From assembly GCA_021772135.1 (NCBI GenBank), contig JADYXQ010000138.1, positions 1 to 64,000 on the forward strand: DNA of 64,000 nt, written 5' to 3'. Positions 57,006-64,000 of the stretch are shown piece by piece (the first letter of the stretch is position 1; each line of letters starts with the position of its first letter). The notes under the pieces were generated by a model that worked only from the letters and a program-made list of their open reading frames with translations, was not told the DNA's origin and did not search any database. Made by a program: the position numbers and the translations under genes. This DNA comes from Candidatus Obscuribacter sp. (GTDB lineage: Bacteria > Cyanobacteriota > Vampirovibrionia > Obscuribacterales > Obscuribacteraceae).

Positions 57006-58319
57006 TTATGCGCTGACGCCCACTTTGACCAGGCTTTCCATGCATTTTTTAACTACTTTGAGCATAGTGTCCACATTTTCTTTAGTGATATTGAGCGGCG
57101 GTTTGATACGAATAACATTGCCGAACATTCCACCCTTACCGATAATCACACCTTCGTCTTTAGCCATTTCAACAATGCGCATGGTTTCTTTTGTCAGTGG
57201 CACTTTGTTTTTATCTGCCAGCTCCATACCCACCATAAGGCCCTTGCCGCGCACATCACCCACCAGTTGTGGGAATTGCTTTTGCAGATCCTTCAAACCA
57301 GCCATCAAATATTCGCCCACTACCCGAGCATTTTCCATCAGCTTTTCTTCTTCGATGGTCTCCAGCACAGCCAGTGCTGTAGCTGCGGAAACAGGGTTGC
57401 CACCAAATGTGTTGATAGTTTGCTTTTGCAGCGCTTTAGCCACAGCTTCGGTGGTGATTACAGCACCGATAGGCAGACCATTCGCGAGACCTTTGGCCAT
57501 GGTGATGATGTCCGGTTGCACGCCATAGCTGCTGATACCGAACCAGTGTTTGCCCGTGCGGCCCACGCCGGTTTGTACTTCATCGGCAATGAAGAGCGCG
57601 CCGTACTGATCAAGAATTTTCTTCACTTCAATGAAGTAATCATCTGGAGGAGTGATGGCCCCGCCTACACCCTGAATGGGCTCGGCAATCATTACTGCAG
57701 GTTTGCCGCTGGTTTGCGATTGGATGACGCGCTCTACATCTTGAGCGCATTCCAGACCGCAACTATCAGGAGATTTTTTAAAGGGACAGCGATAGCAATA
57801 CGCGTTGGCGGCATAAGCCACACCGGCAGCCGGCATGGTATCAGGGCGCCAGTTATGATTGGCAGTCAGCGTAGAGGCCAGGTGTGATTCACCATGATAT
57901 GAATGTTCAAGAGCAATGACTTCGTGGCGACCGGTTGCCAGTCTGGCAAAGCGAATTGCTGCTTCGTTAGCTTCGGTGCCTGAATTGGTGATGAACGATT
58001 TGCCCATGTCACCAGGGGCGATATCAGCCAATTTTTCACCCAGGTCGACCATGGGTTGCGTCATGAAAATAGTGGAAGTGTGTTGCAGAGTATTGAGCTG
58101 TTCCACAGTGGCTTGCACCACTTTTGGATGGCAGTGACCGACTGAGACGGTAACAATTCCAGCGAACATATCGAGATACTGACGGCCGGTCTCATCGAAA
58201 AGATACTGCCCTTTGCCTTTGACGAAGTGAGGTGGATCGGCATACATTTGCTTGACGCCCGGGATGATGAATTTCTCACGCTTCTTTTTAAGCTCTTCGC
58301 GATTCAAGGGAACTGACAC
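57006..58319 (-). CDS. Class III aminotransferase (AGXT2/beta-alanine type)
   Basis: 437 residues. PLP lysine in DIITMAKGLANGLPIGAVIT, cofactor Asp in FIADEVQTGVGRTG, and GTEANEAAIRFARLATGRHE with YHGESHLASTL. A Cys-rich insert (CYRCPFKKSPDSCGLEC) is as found in AGXT2-like enzymes. In context it probably removes the amino group of beta-alanine or 3-aminoisobutyrate made by the ureidopropionase. GTG start with AGGAGG five bases ahead. First gene of the operon. Confidence 0.93.
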   Translation of the reverse strand: MSVPLNREELKKKREKFIIPGVKQMYADPPHFVKGKGQYLFDETGRQYLDMFAGIVTVSVGHCHPKVVQATVEQLNTLQHTSTIFMTQPMVDLGEKLADIAPGDMGKSFITNSGTEANEAAIRFARLATGRHEVIALEHSYHGESHLASTLTANHNWRPDTMPAAGVAYAANAYCYRCPFKKSPDSCGLECAQDVERVIQSQTSGKPAVMIAEPIQGVGGAITPPDDYFIEVKKILDQYGALFIADEVQTGVGRTGKHWFGISSYGVQPDIITMAKGLANGLPIGAVITTEAVAKALQKQTINTFGGNPVSAATALAVLETIEEEKLMENARVVGEYLMAGLKDLQKQFPQLVGDVRGKGLMVGMELADKNKVPLTKETMRIVEMAKDEGVIIGKGGMFGNVIRIKPPLNITKENVDTMLKVVKKCMESLVKVGVSA

Positions 58320-58620
58320 TTATTCCTCCTCAGACGCCGAAGCGACCGTTAGTTTGTTCAAACAGAGATTTGCCGGCGCAGCAAAGAATAATCGAGCTAA
58401 TGCCTTTCCCGGTGGTCAGCTCGTATGAAAAATAGGGATGCCATCTGTAAAACGCCGAATATATCAAATGGTACTAATGTATCTTTTGTATAGTCAATAT
58501 CTCGTAATTAATGCTTGTTAATGCTGAGCTGAAAAAGGTTCATTAGAGCACTCTTCTATAAGCCAGGTGCATCCTCTTATATACTGACATGGCTAAGCAC
58601 GTGAGCTGCCAAACCAAAAT
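58320..58620. other. Divergent spacer, aminotransferase/MBOAT
   Basis: 301 bases, AT-rich in the middle. On the minus strand TTGACT followed 18 bases later by TACCAT is a weak promoter candidate for the pyrimidine operon. On the plus strand TATACT near 58577 could be a -10 for the MBOAT gene without a good -35. No open frame or hairpin worth calling. Confidence 0.35.
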
Positions 58621-60117
58621 ATGATTTTCAGCAGTGTTCAATATCTGATTTTCCTGCCGGTAGTGGTCTTCATCTACTGGCGGCTCAAAGGCAGGCCGCG
58701 GCTGCTTTTCACCGTAGCCGCCAGCTATTTTTTCTATATGAGCTGGATGCCGGTGTACGGCGTTTTGTTGGCATTGCTTTCAACAGTCAATTGGCTTCTG
58801 GCGCGCTCTATCGAAGACGTGAACGGCAAGCGGGGCAAAGGCAATCTTCCCGCCAAATTGCTTTTATTGAGCGGACTATTTCTCAATGTGGGCGCTCTTT
58901 GCTATTACAAATACGCCAATTTCTTTTTTGAAAATTTGAGCCTGCTGGTTCACGCCGTCGCTCCCGTAGTGCCGGTTTTCAGTGCCCAACTGGCGAGCTA
59001 TCAAGCGCCTTTGATGGCCGTATTTCTACCTCTGGGCATAAGCTTTTTTGTTTTTGAATTTGTCCATTACCTCACTGACGTCTACAAAGGCGACAAGTCA
59101 GTCAAGTCACTATTTGAGTTTGCCGCCTTCGCCGTATTCTTTCCTTCGCAAATTGCCGGACCAATTAAGCGCTATCAAGATTTTCTCGCCCAGCTGCGAC
59201 AGCCATTGGTTTTAGACAGTGCACTGATGGCGGAAGGGACCACACTTTTCATGCAGGGCTTGTTTAAGAAGGCGGCCATGGCAGACCCTATCGGCGCGCT
59301 CATACTCAAACCTTACGACATGACTCAGATGCTCTCGGGGCCTGACGCCTGGATCGCCGTAATTGGTTTTACCATTCAGATTTATTGCGATTTTTCGGGC
59401 TACACCGATATGGGCCGGGGATCGGCACTGTTACTCGGCATCAGACTGCCAATCAATTTCAATTTACCTTTGCTTTGCGGTGACATTTCAGTATTCTGGC
59501 GGCGCTGGCACATTTCTCTCAGTACCTGGCTCAAAGACTACGTTTACATTGCCCTGGGCGGATCAAGATATGGCGAATGGCTGCAGGCACGCAACCTGTT
59601 TATCACCATGGCTATCTCTGGCCTCTGGCACGGCGCCAGCTGGCACTTTGTTCTATGGGGAGCGCTTCACGGTGTCGCCATGATCGTTCACCACCAGTGG
59701 TGCCGACTGCTTGAAGCCGCACCACTTCTTAAAAGAGCGGCAGCAAGTACGGTAGGAAATGGCGCGGCAATCATCATTACACAGCTTTTTGTGGCACTGG
59801 CCTTTGCCCTTTTCCGCGCCCCTGACATTCCTCATGCATTCAATATGTGGGCCAGCCTCCTTAACTTTGGCGGAGAAGCCACTCTGGTTGAACCGTTGCT
59901 CAAATCTGGCTGCCTCGTTATTGCCGGAGGCTACCTGGCCTTCTGGATCTTGATTGAATATTTACGCCGCCATCAAACCATGTTTGATGGTTTGCTCAAA
60001 GGCCCCGACCAGAGCTTCCTGCCTCAAGTGCGGCTGGCTACTTACACCATGGCAATAATTCTGGCTGTGGCCTCGAAGCCGCTTGAAGCAGTGCCTTTCC
60101 TTTACTTCCAGTTTTGA
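58621..60117 (+). CDS. MBOAT-family O-acyltransferase (AlgI/DltB-like)
   Basis: 498 residues, about 11 helices. MBOAT hallmarks: FSSVQYLIFLPVVVFIYW at the start, FPSQIAGPIKRYQDFL, IQIYCDFSGYTDMGRGSALL, FWRRWHISLSTWLKDYVYI and the catalytic His in GLWHGASWHFVLWGALHGVA. It carries acyl groups across the membrane for O-acetylation of a surface polysaccharide or teichoic-like polymer. The following SGNH protein is the expected partner that completes transfer. No polymer synthesis operon is adjacent. Confidence 0.95.
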   Translation: MIFSSVQYLIFLPVVVFIYWRLKGRPRLLFTVAASYFFYMSWMPVYGVLLALLSTVNWLLARSIEDVNGKRGKGNLPAKLLLLSGLFLNVGALCYYKYANFFFENLSLLVHAVAPVVPVFSAQLASYQAPLMAVFLPLGISFFVFEFVHYLTDVYKGDKSVKSLFEFAAFAVFFPSQIAGPIKRYQDFLAQLRQPLVLDSALMAEGTTLFMQGLFKKAAMADPIGALILKPYDMTQMLSGPDAWIAVIGFTIQIYCDFSGYTDMGRGSALLLGIRLPINFNLPLLCGDISVFWRRWHISLSTWLKDYVYIALGGSRYGEWLQARNLFITMAISGLWHGASWHFVLWGALHGVAMIVHHQWCRLLEAAPLLKRAAASTVGNGAAIIITQLFVALAFALFRAPDIPHAFNMWASLLNFGGEATLVEPLLKSGCLVIAGGYLAFWILIEYLRRHQTMFDGLLKGPDQSFLPQVRLATYTMAIILAVASKPLEAVPFLYFQF

Positions 60118-60128
60118 ACGGGTAAATC

Positions 60129-61535
60129 ATGGTCGCCAGTTTAAAATCAACCAAAGAGAATAGAAGCGAGGCTGCAAGCACTGAGCCGGCCGCTTTGCCC
60201 AAACGCAGCCTGCTCAAGAAACTGGCGCCTTATATTGCCTGGCAAATAGTGGCACTACTGACGGTGGAGCTGATTTTGTCGCTGGCCGGATTGGGCGAAG
60301 AAGAAATTTTCAAACTGGATAAACAAATCGGCACTGTGCACATGGTCAATAAAACTGTCACCTGGCGCAAAGAGGGTTATGCCCATTCTTATTTGTATGC
60401 ATCGGGACTACGGGAGCCGGCCGCAGTGGCCAAGGCACCTGGCGTCTATCGCATTGTACTTTTAGGTGATTCGCAAACTGAGGCAATGCAAGTCGGTTTA
60501 GACAAATCTTTCGGCAAAATTTTGCAGGCAAAACTTAACGCCAAGCTTGGCCGACCTGTGGAAGTTTTGAATTTCGGCGTCTCTGGTTATTCTACGGTGC
60601 AAGAGCTTTTACTGATGCGACGTCAGGTGTTTGCTTACGCACCAGATTTGATACTGGTGGGTTATAACGCCCGCGATATGTTTGAAAACTGGGCCATTCC
60701 CGATGCTGCCATCGCCAATGTTCGCCCCATTGCCTTAAAGTTGCCCAAACAAAAAGTGGTGATTGATCATAGCGCTGTAAGCGGCTGGCTCAAATCACCG
60801 CGAGGCAAATTCTTGAACAGCATCGAATTTGTGCGCTCGCGTTCGCGCATCTGGGGCTTGATTGCTTCCTTTGAATCTGATGCCAGCACCCATAACCCAA
60901 TTTATAAAAATGTGGTGGCCTTCTCCACTTCGCCGGTCAATTCAGTCAAGCAGTTCAAAGTAGAAATAGCACAGCCGGACTATTTCACCAAGCTCAATGA
61001 CGGTTTGAAACAATCATTTGATCAGGCCTGGCAAGAGCAGAGCGCCCAGTGGGATTTTGCAAAAGTGCTGGCCAGCACCAGCGCAGCACCTGTGCCTGAA
61101 TCTGTAGCAGCAGCACCTGCACCAGTAAAAAAACCAGTGATCGAAAGCAAACCACTCAGCGACAGCGACAAACTATTCCATGATGTCATTGCCAACACGA
61201 TGAACGCTCTATTGCAAGAATTTAAAAGCGACAGTGCTGCGCACAAATGCAAACTGATTGTGGTCGGTTTACCTTCCAGAGCCACTCTCGCTCCTATTGC
61301 CGGCATGGACGCAGCCACACTGGGAATGAACTACGAAGGCGAGCTGGCCTTGCTGCAAAAGCAGTGCCGGCAAAATCAAATTCCTTATATAGACGCTCAA
61401 GCTCCTGCTTTGAATTTCAGCAGCGCCCAAATAGAAAAGCTCTTTTACACGGCTCACCTTAATAATGAAGGCCAGGTATATGTGGCCGATACCATTGAGG
61501 CAGACGTGGCAGGAGCAGTCCAGAGCGGTTTATAA
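60129..61535 (+). CDS. Membrane-anchored SGNH-hydrolase-like O-acetylation partner
   Basis: 468 residues. One N-terminal membrane helix (about 35-55), then an SGNH/GDSL fold: nucleophile in YRIVLLGDSQTEAMQVG, VLNFGVSGYSTVQELLLMRR for block II, LVGYNARDMFEN, and a C-terminal TAHLNNEGQVYVADTI that supplies the His. A Pro/Ala-rich insert near 315-345 interrupts the domain. Such proteins work with MBOAT proteins to place acetyl groups on polysaccharide outside the cell. Eleven bases after the MBOAT gene. Confidence 0.85.
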   Translation: MVASLKSTKENRSEAASTEPAALPKRSLLKKLAPYIAWQIVALLTVELILSLAGLGEEEIFKLDKQIGTVHMVNKTVTWRKEGYAHSYLYASGLREPAAVAKAPGVYRIVLLGDSQTEAMQVGLDKSFGKILQAKLNAKLGRPVEVLNFGVSGYSTVQELLLMRRQVFAYAPDLILVGYNARDMFENWAIPDAAIANVRPIALKLPKQKVVIDHSAVSGWLKSPRGKFLNSIEFVRSRSRIWGLIASFESDASTHNPIYKNVVAFSTSPVNSVKQFKVEIAQPDYFTKLNDGLKQSFDQAWQEQSAQWDFAKVLASTSAAPVPESVAAAPAPVKKPVIESKPLSDSDKLFHDVIANTMNALLQEFKSDSAAHKCKLIVVGLPSRATLAPIAGMDAATLGMNYEGELALLQKQCRQNQIPYIDAQAPALNFSSAQIEKLFYTAHLNNEGQVYVADTIEADVAGAVQSGL

Positions 61536-61577
61536 GTACGATTCAATTTATAAACGCAAGAATATCGTCACTTGTTC

Positions 61578-61607
61578 TTGACGGAGGGATAAGAGCGCTG
61601 ATAGGAT
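61578..61607 (+). promoter_or_regulatory. Probable promoter for tRNA-Lys
   Basis: TTGACG (61578-61583) and TAGGAT (61602-61607), 18 bases apart, 57 bases upstream of the tRNA. Confidence 0.45.
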
Positions 61608-61663
61608 GGGCTCTTGTGGTTGAGACGTGACTGCTTCAATAAGTCATCTCTCTTGTCGCATAT

Positions 61664-61736
61664 GCGTCCGTAGCTCAGCTGGTAGAGCACTCGGCTTTTA
61701 ACTGATTGGTCGTGCGTTCGAGTCGCACCGGACGCA
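61664..61736 (+). tRNA. tRNA-Lys (anticodon TTT)
   Basis: 73 bases with all four arms: acceptor GCGTCCG/CGGACGC, D arm GCTC...GAGC, anticodon loop CTTTTAA (anticodon TTT), T arm GTGCG TTCGAGT CGCAC, discriminator A. The first anticodon-stem pair is a C-T mismatch. The 3' CCA is not encoded. Confidence 0.96.
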
Positions 61737-61794
61737 AATTTATTATCCCGATAAGAAATATCTCAAGATATTGTCAGGATCAAAAAGAATAGAG

Positions 61795-61826
61795 AGCCCC
61801 GTATTTTGAAAGACGGGGCTTTTTTG
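61795..61826 (+). terminator. Terminator after tRNA-Lys
   Basis: AGCCCCGT (61795-61802) pairs with ACGGGGCT (61813-61820), followed by TTTTTT. Strong rho-independent terminator 58 bases after the tRNA. Confidence 0.88.
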
Positions 61827-61893
61827 CCTTTGCCACGGCGACCTTTCGGTGCCCTCGGATGAGTCTGTCAAAACGCTGTCTAGACCCTTTTTC

Positions 61894-61934
61894 ACAACCT
61901 AGAAGTTGTAGAGCGATACAACCTTGAGGTTGTA
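61894..61934. repeat. Pair of related small hairpins
   Basis: ACAAC/GTTGT (61894-61909) and TACAACCT/AGGTTGTA (61917-61934) share the ACAACCT half-site. They lie in the gene-free 262 bases between tRNA-Lys and the convergent 154-residue gene. They could be a double protein-binding site or transcript-end structures; a GGCGACC/GGTGCC hairpin lies just before them. Confidence 0.5.
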
Positions 61935-61998
61935 AAAATCCTTAGGCGGCGAAAAGAGACATAGCCAGACGGGAAGCCCAGGCCAGATGCAAAAGTAA

Positions 61999-62463
61999 TT
62001 ACCAGGGGAAATTAAAGCGAGCAAACATCGGCACGCTGCCGGCAGTTAAACCTTGCCTGAAGTCGAGCACGCCAATTTGCACGCCTCTATCTTCAAAAGT
62101 ATCAGGGTAGAGGTACAGCGAAACCGAAAACTGCTCTACATAACCGCGTCCGGTAGCTCCCGGCGCCAATTCAAATACCACTTCTAAACCACGCGGCGTT
62201 CTTACCGATTCATTGAGCTCAAAATATTTCTCCAGCAGCACGTCATCCTCGCCATAGGGTGGCGGCTCGTCGAAATCTACAGGCACCGAATGGGTGGTCC
62301 ACTGCCAGAGCACATGATCCGTGCCTGACTTCTTCAAGCTGACGTTCAAGCGCGGAAACCAGTCATCGCTGCAGGTCGACTCTCGATACACAGACAACCG
62401 GCCCTTGCTCAGTAGCGGCCGATCAATCAGGAGTTGGCGCCCCTGGGCGTCGATCTCTTCCAT
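61999..62463 (-). CDS. Unknown protein, 154 residues
   Basis: No signal peptide or membrane helix. Predicted mainly beta-strand with several Trp and acidic loops (LLIDRPLLSKGRLSVYREST, HVLWQWTTHSVPVDFDEPPP, EVVFELAPGATGRGYVEQFS). Family not recognised. ATG at 62463, with weak purines upstream. Divergent from the LRR gene 81 bases away. Confidence 0.6.
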   Translation of the reverse strand: MEEIDAQGRQLLIDRPLLSKGRLSVYRESTCSDDWFPRLNVSLKKSGTDHVLWQWTTHSVPVDFDEPPPYGEDDVLLEKYFELNESVRTPRGLEVVFELAPGATGRGYVEQFSVSLYLYPDTFEDRGVQIGVLDFRQGLTAGSVPMFARFNFPW

Positions 62464-62544
62464 TTATTTGACTCTCCATTCAATACAAAGGAAAGAATAA
62501 CATCTGAAGACAGATTGGCCCCAATCGGATAATGTTTGAGGGTT

Positions 62545-63945
62545 ATGAACGGCATGACTGAAAGATTATTGCGATTCCCCCAGCGTTACTCCATGGGTGG
62601 ACTTTATACGGCTCCTTCTTCTCAACCTGAGACCTGGGATCTGTTTGAAAGGCCGCTCGGCCTGATTGTCAATCCTGAAAATCAACCTATTAACTGGCAG
62701 TGGTTGGATGAAGCTCGCGGTGACGTCATTATTCCCAGCCCAGAATCGTGCAAAATTCAGTTGAAAGTTTCGGCCAGCGCCGCTAATTTGCTTTCGCCAA
62801 TGGAAAACCTGCCGTCGCAATCTTTGCATGTGCTTGATATGAGCCGCACGCAAATAAACGACCTGAGCTTAACTCATATTTCTCACTTAGAAACTTTGCG
62901 AGTGCTGGAGCTGGCTTACACTCCAGTAGGCGACGCCGGGCTAGCGTTCATTGCGCGCTTGAGCAACTTAGAATCGCTTGGTTTAACCGCCACCAGCATT
63001 AGCGCCGACGGCCTCATACACCTGGCGGCACTGCCTCACTTGAAAGAGTTATGGCTGAACGGCACCAGTGTTGATGACAGCGCTGTGGAACACCTGACCC
63101 AGCTCACTGAGCTGAAATTGCTCGGTCTATCAGGAACCAAATTTACCGACAGCGGTTTAGAGGCACTGAGCGGCCTCAAAGATTTAGTCAGACTTTACTT
63201 GTTCAACACCGGAGTTACCGAAGCCGGCATCGCTAAGCTACGCGCCGAGCTGCCGGCTCTGCGCGTCAAATGGAAAAGAGCTGCGCCAACGAGACCCGAA
63301 TACACTCTGGCCGATCTGGTTGATTTGTCTATCAAAGCCGGCCCAGATCAGGGCAAAACTACTTCCTCAACATCACCGTCTAATTCCAGTACCAATTCCA
63401 GTTCTAGCCCCGCCGGCAATGCGGCCGCACTGCCAATGCCAGCACCGGCTCAGCTGCAAGAAACTCTCGCCGACCCGAGCAAATATATGAGCCAGGATGA
63501 TTTCTGGGATTTAATTGATTTGCTCAACTGGGATGAAGAGGGCAACGACGACGCTGTGATAGCACCGGCGGTGCAGCAGTTGGGTAACCTGACTGTAGAA
63601 GAGATTTTTGCTTTTCAAGAAATTTTGAGCGAAAAGCTCTGGCAGCTCGATGGCGAAAAATTTGCTCGTGAAATCGGTCGCGACGCTTTTAAGAACAACG
63701 AAAAGCAATTTTCTAAAGAATGGTTTTTGGCGGCGCGCTGCTGTGCCGTAGCCAACGGTCAACTATTTTTCAACGACATTCTCAAAGACCCGGCGACAAT
63801 GCCGAAAGACCTGGGATTTGTTTCGTTGACCAGTTTAGCTGGACGCGCCTACCGCAAGAAAACCGGCAACCATTTCAACTATTCTCCCAAGCATGCTTTT
63901 TCATCTTGCAGCAATAAAAGCGGCTGGCCTTCGCTCCATGCCTGA
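62545..63945 (+). CDS. Leucine-rich-repeat protein with C-terminal DUF4240 domain
   Basis: About 466 residues from the ATG at 62545 (TTG at 62536 and ATG at 62554 also possible; GAGGG lies just ahead). After about 90 unassigned residues come six LRRs of roughly 24 residues (TLRVLELAYTPVGDAGLAFI, HLKELWLNGTSVDDSAVEHL, ELKLLGLSGTKFTDSGLEAL). A Ser/Thr/Asn-rich linker leads to a DUF4240-like domain: MSQDDFWDLIDLLNWDEEGN, EEIFAFQEILSEKLWQLDG, CCAVANGQLFFNDIL. No signal peptide. DUF4240 is of unknown role and occurs in bacteria in toxin-immunity-like settings; the LRR part suggests protein binding. Confidence 0.8.
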   Translation: MNGMTERLLRFPQRYSMGGLYTAPSSQPETWDLFERPLGLIVNPENQPINWQWLDEARGDVIIPSPESCKIQLKVSASAANLLSPMENLPSQSLHVLDMSRTQINDLSLTHISHLETLRVLELAYTPVGDAGLAFIARLSNLESLGLTATSISADGLIHLAALPHLKELWLNGTSVDDSAVEHLTQLTELKLLGLSGTKFTDSGLEALSGLKDLVRLYLFNTGVTEAGIAKLRAELPALRVKWKRAAPTRPEYTLADLVDLSIKAGPDQGKTTSSTSPSNSSTNSSSSPAGNAAALPMPAPAQLQETLADPSKYMSQDDFWDLIDLLNWDEEGNDDAVIAPAVQQLGNLTVEEIFAFQEILSEKLWQLDGEKFAREIGRDAFKNNEKQFSKEWFLAARCCAVANGQLFFNDILKDPATMPKDLGFVSLTSLAGRAYRKKTGNHFNYSPKHAFSSCSNKSGWPSLHA

Positions 63946-64000
63946 GACTTCCAAGCGCAGTGCGCGGCTTTCCGGTAAGGCTCCCGACGGCGCGCAAGCT
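63938..64000 (+). CDS. Possible start of a further gene (cut off)
   Basis: An ATG overlapping the stop of the LRR gene (ATGCCTGA) opens a frame to the window end, starting MPETSKRSARLSGKAPDGAQ. No ribosome site of its own; coupling would be required. Too short to judge. Confidence 0.25.
   Translation, partial: MPETSKRSARLSGKAPDGAQA

Overview
The window (64 kb, both strands used in short operons) is a chromosomal, largely housekeeping stretch of a non-photosynthetic, diderm-looking bacterium. Several signs point to the cyanobacterial lineage outside the photosynthetic class (Melainabacteria/Vampirovibrionia, perhaps Obscuribacterales-like): a cyanobacterial-style short Hfq, SepF next to a YggS protein, MreBCD, a DsbD-type thiol reductase, an RND pump, and no photosynthesis genes. 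This placement is an inference from gene content, not a measured phylogeny. There are no insertion sequences, phage genes or CRISPR arrays. Starts often use GTG and, strikingly often, TTG.

Layout. 1-4.7 kb (minus): cell-shape genes mreB-mreC-mreD (mreD cut by the window edge), an Hfq-like protein, a membrane GT2 glycosyltransferase and a 3-hydroxyacyl-CoA dehydrogenase. 5-7.5 kb (plus): a fused biotin carboxylase/biotin carrier subunit and ispF. 7.5-10.5 kb: a duplicated ferredoxin-like-fold protein, a secreted unknown, proline iminopeptidase, and an isochorismatase-family gene with a large in-frame internal deletion. 10.5-13.1 kb: a gene-poor stretch with a run of hairpins ending in a terminator (candidate RNA), then groEL-groES. 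13.3-21 kb: diguanylate cyclase, HIT protein, sugar nucleotidyltransferase, MFS transporter, Ser/Thr kinase. 21-23 kb: accD-accA behind an extended -10 promoter and a leader with four 11-nt repeats. 23-33 kb: rsmE, yggS-sepF, M23 endopeptidase, PC4-like protein, obgE, a 54-residue basic protein, NUDIX hydrolase, pheST. 33-37 kb: a 1048-residue membrane protein with repeated acidic motifs and a C-terminal Roadblock/LC7 domain, then a peroxiredoxin. 37-47 kb: DsbD-like reductase, GH1 glycosidase, two GT-C-like membrane proteins with an AI-2E family protein, and pyrD. 47-53 kb: RND pump plus adaptor and a secreted alpha/beta hydrolase. 53-58.3 kb: a reductive pyrimidine catabolism operon (aminotransferase, ureidopropionase, preT, preA) without dihydropyrimidinase. 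58.6-64 kb: an MBOAT/SGNH O-acylation pair, tRNA-Lys, a small unknown protein and an LRR-DUF4240 protein.

How they fit together: fatty-acid precursor supply (carboxylase subunits, accA, accD), isoprenoid synthesis (ispF), envelope and polysaccharide building (MreBCD, glycosyltransferases, nucleotidyltransferase, MBOAT/SGNH, M23), signalling (cyclic di-GMP, Ser/Thr kinase, Roadblock protein) and pyrimidine turnover (pyrD against preTA). The least explained items are the Roadblock repeat protein, the hairpin cluster at 10.9-11.0 kb, the short tandem repeats in 5' leaders, and the 41-nt palindrome after sepF.
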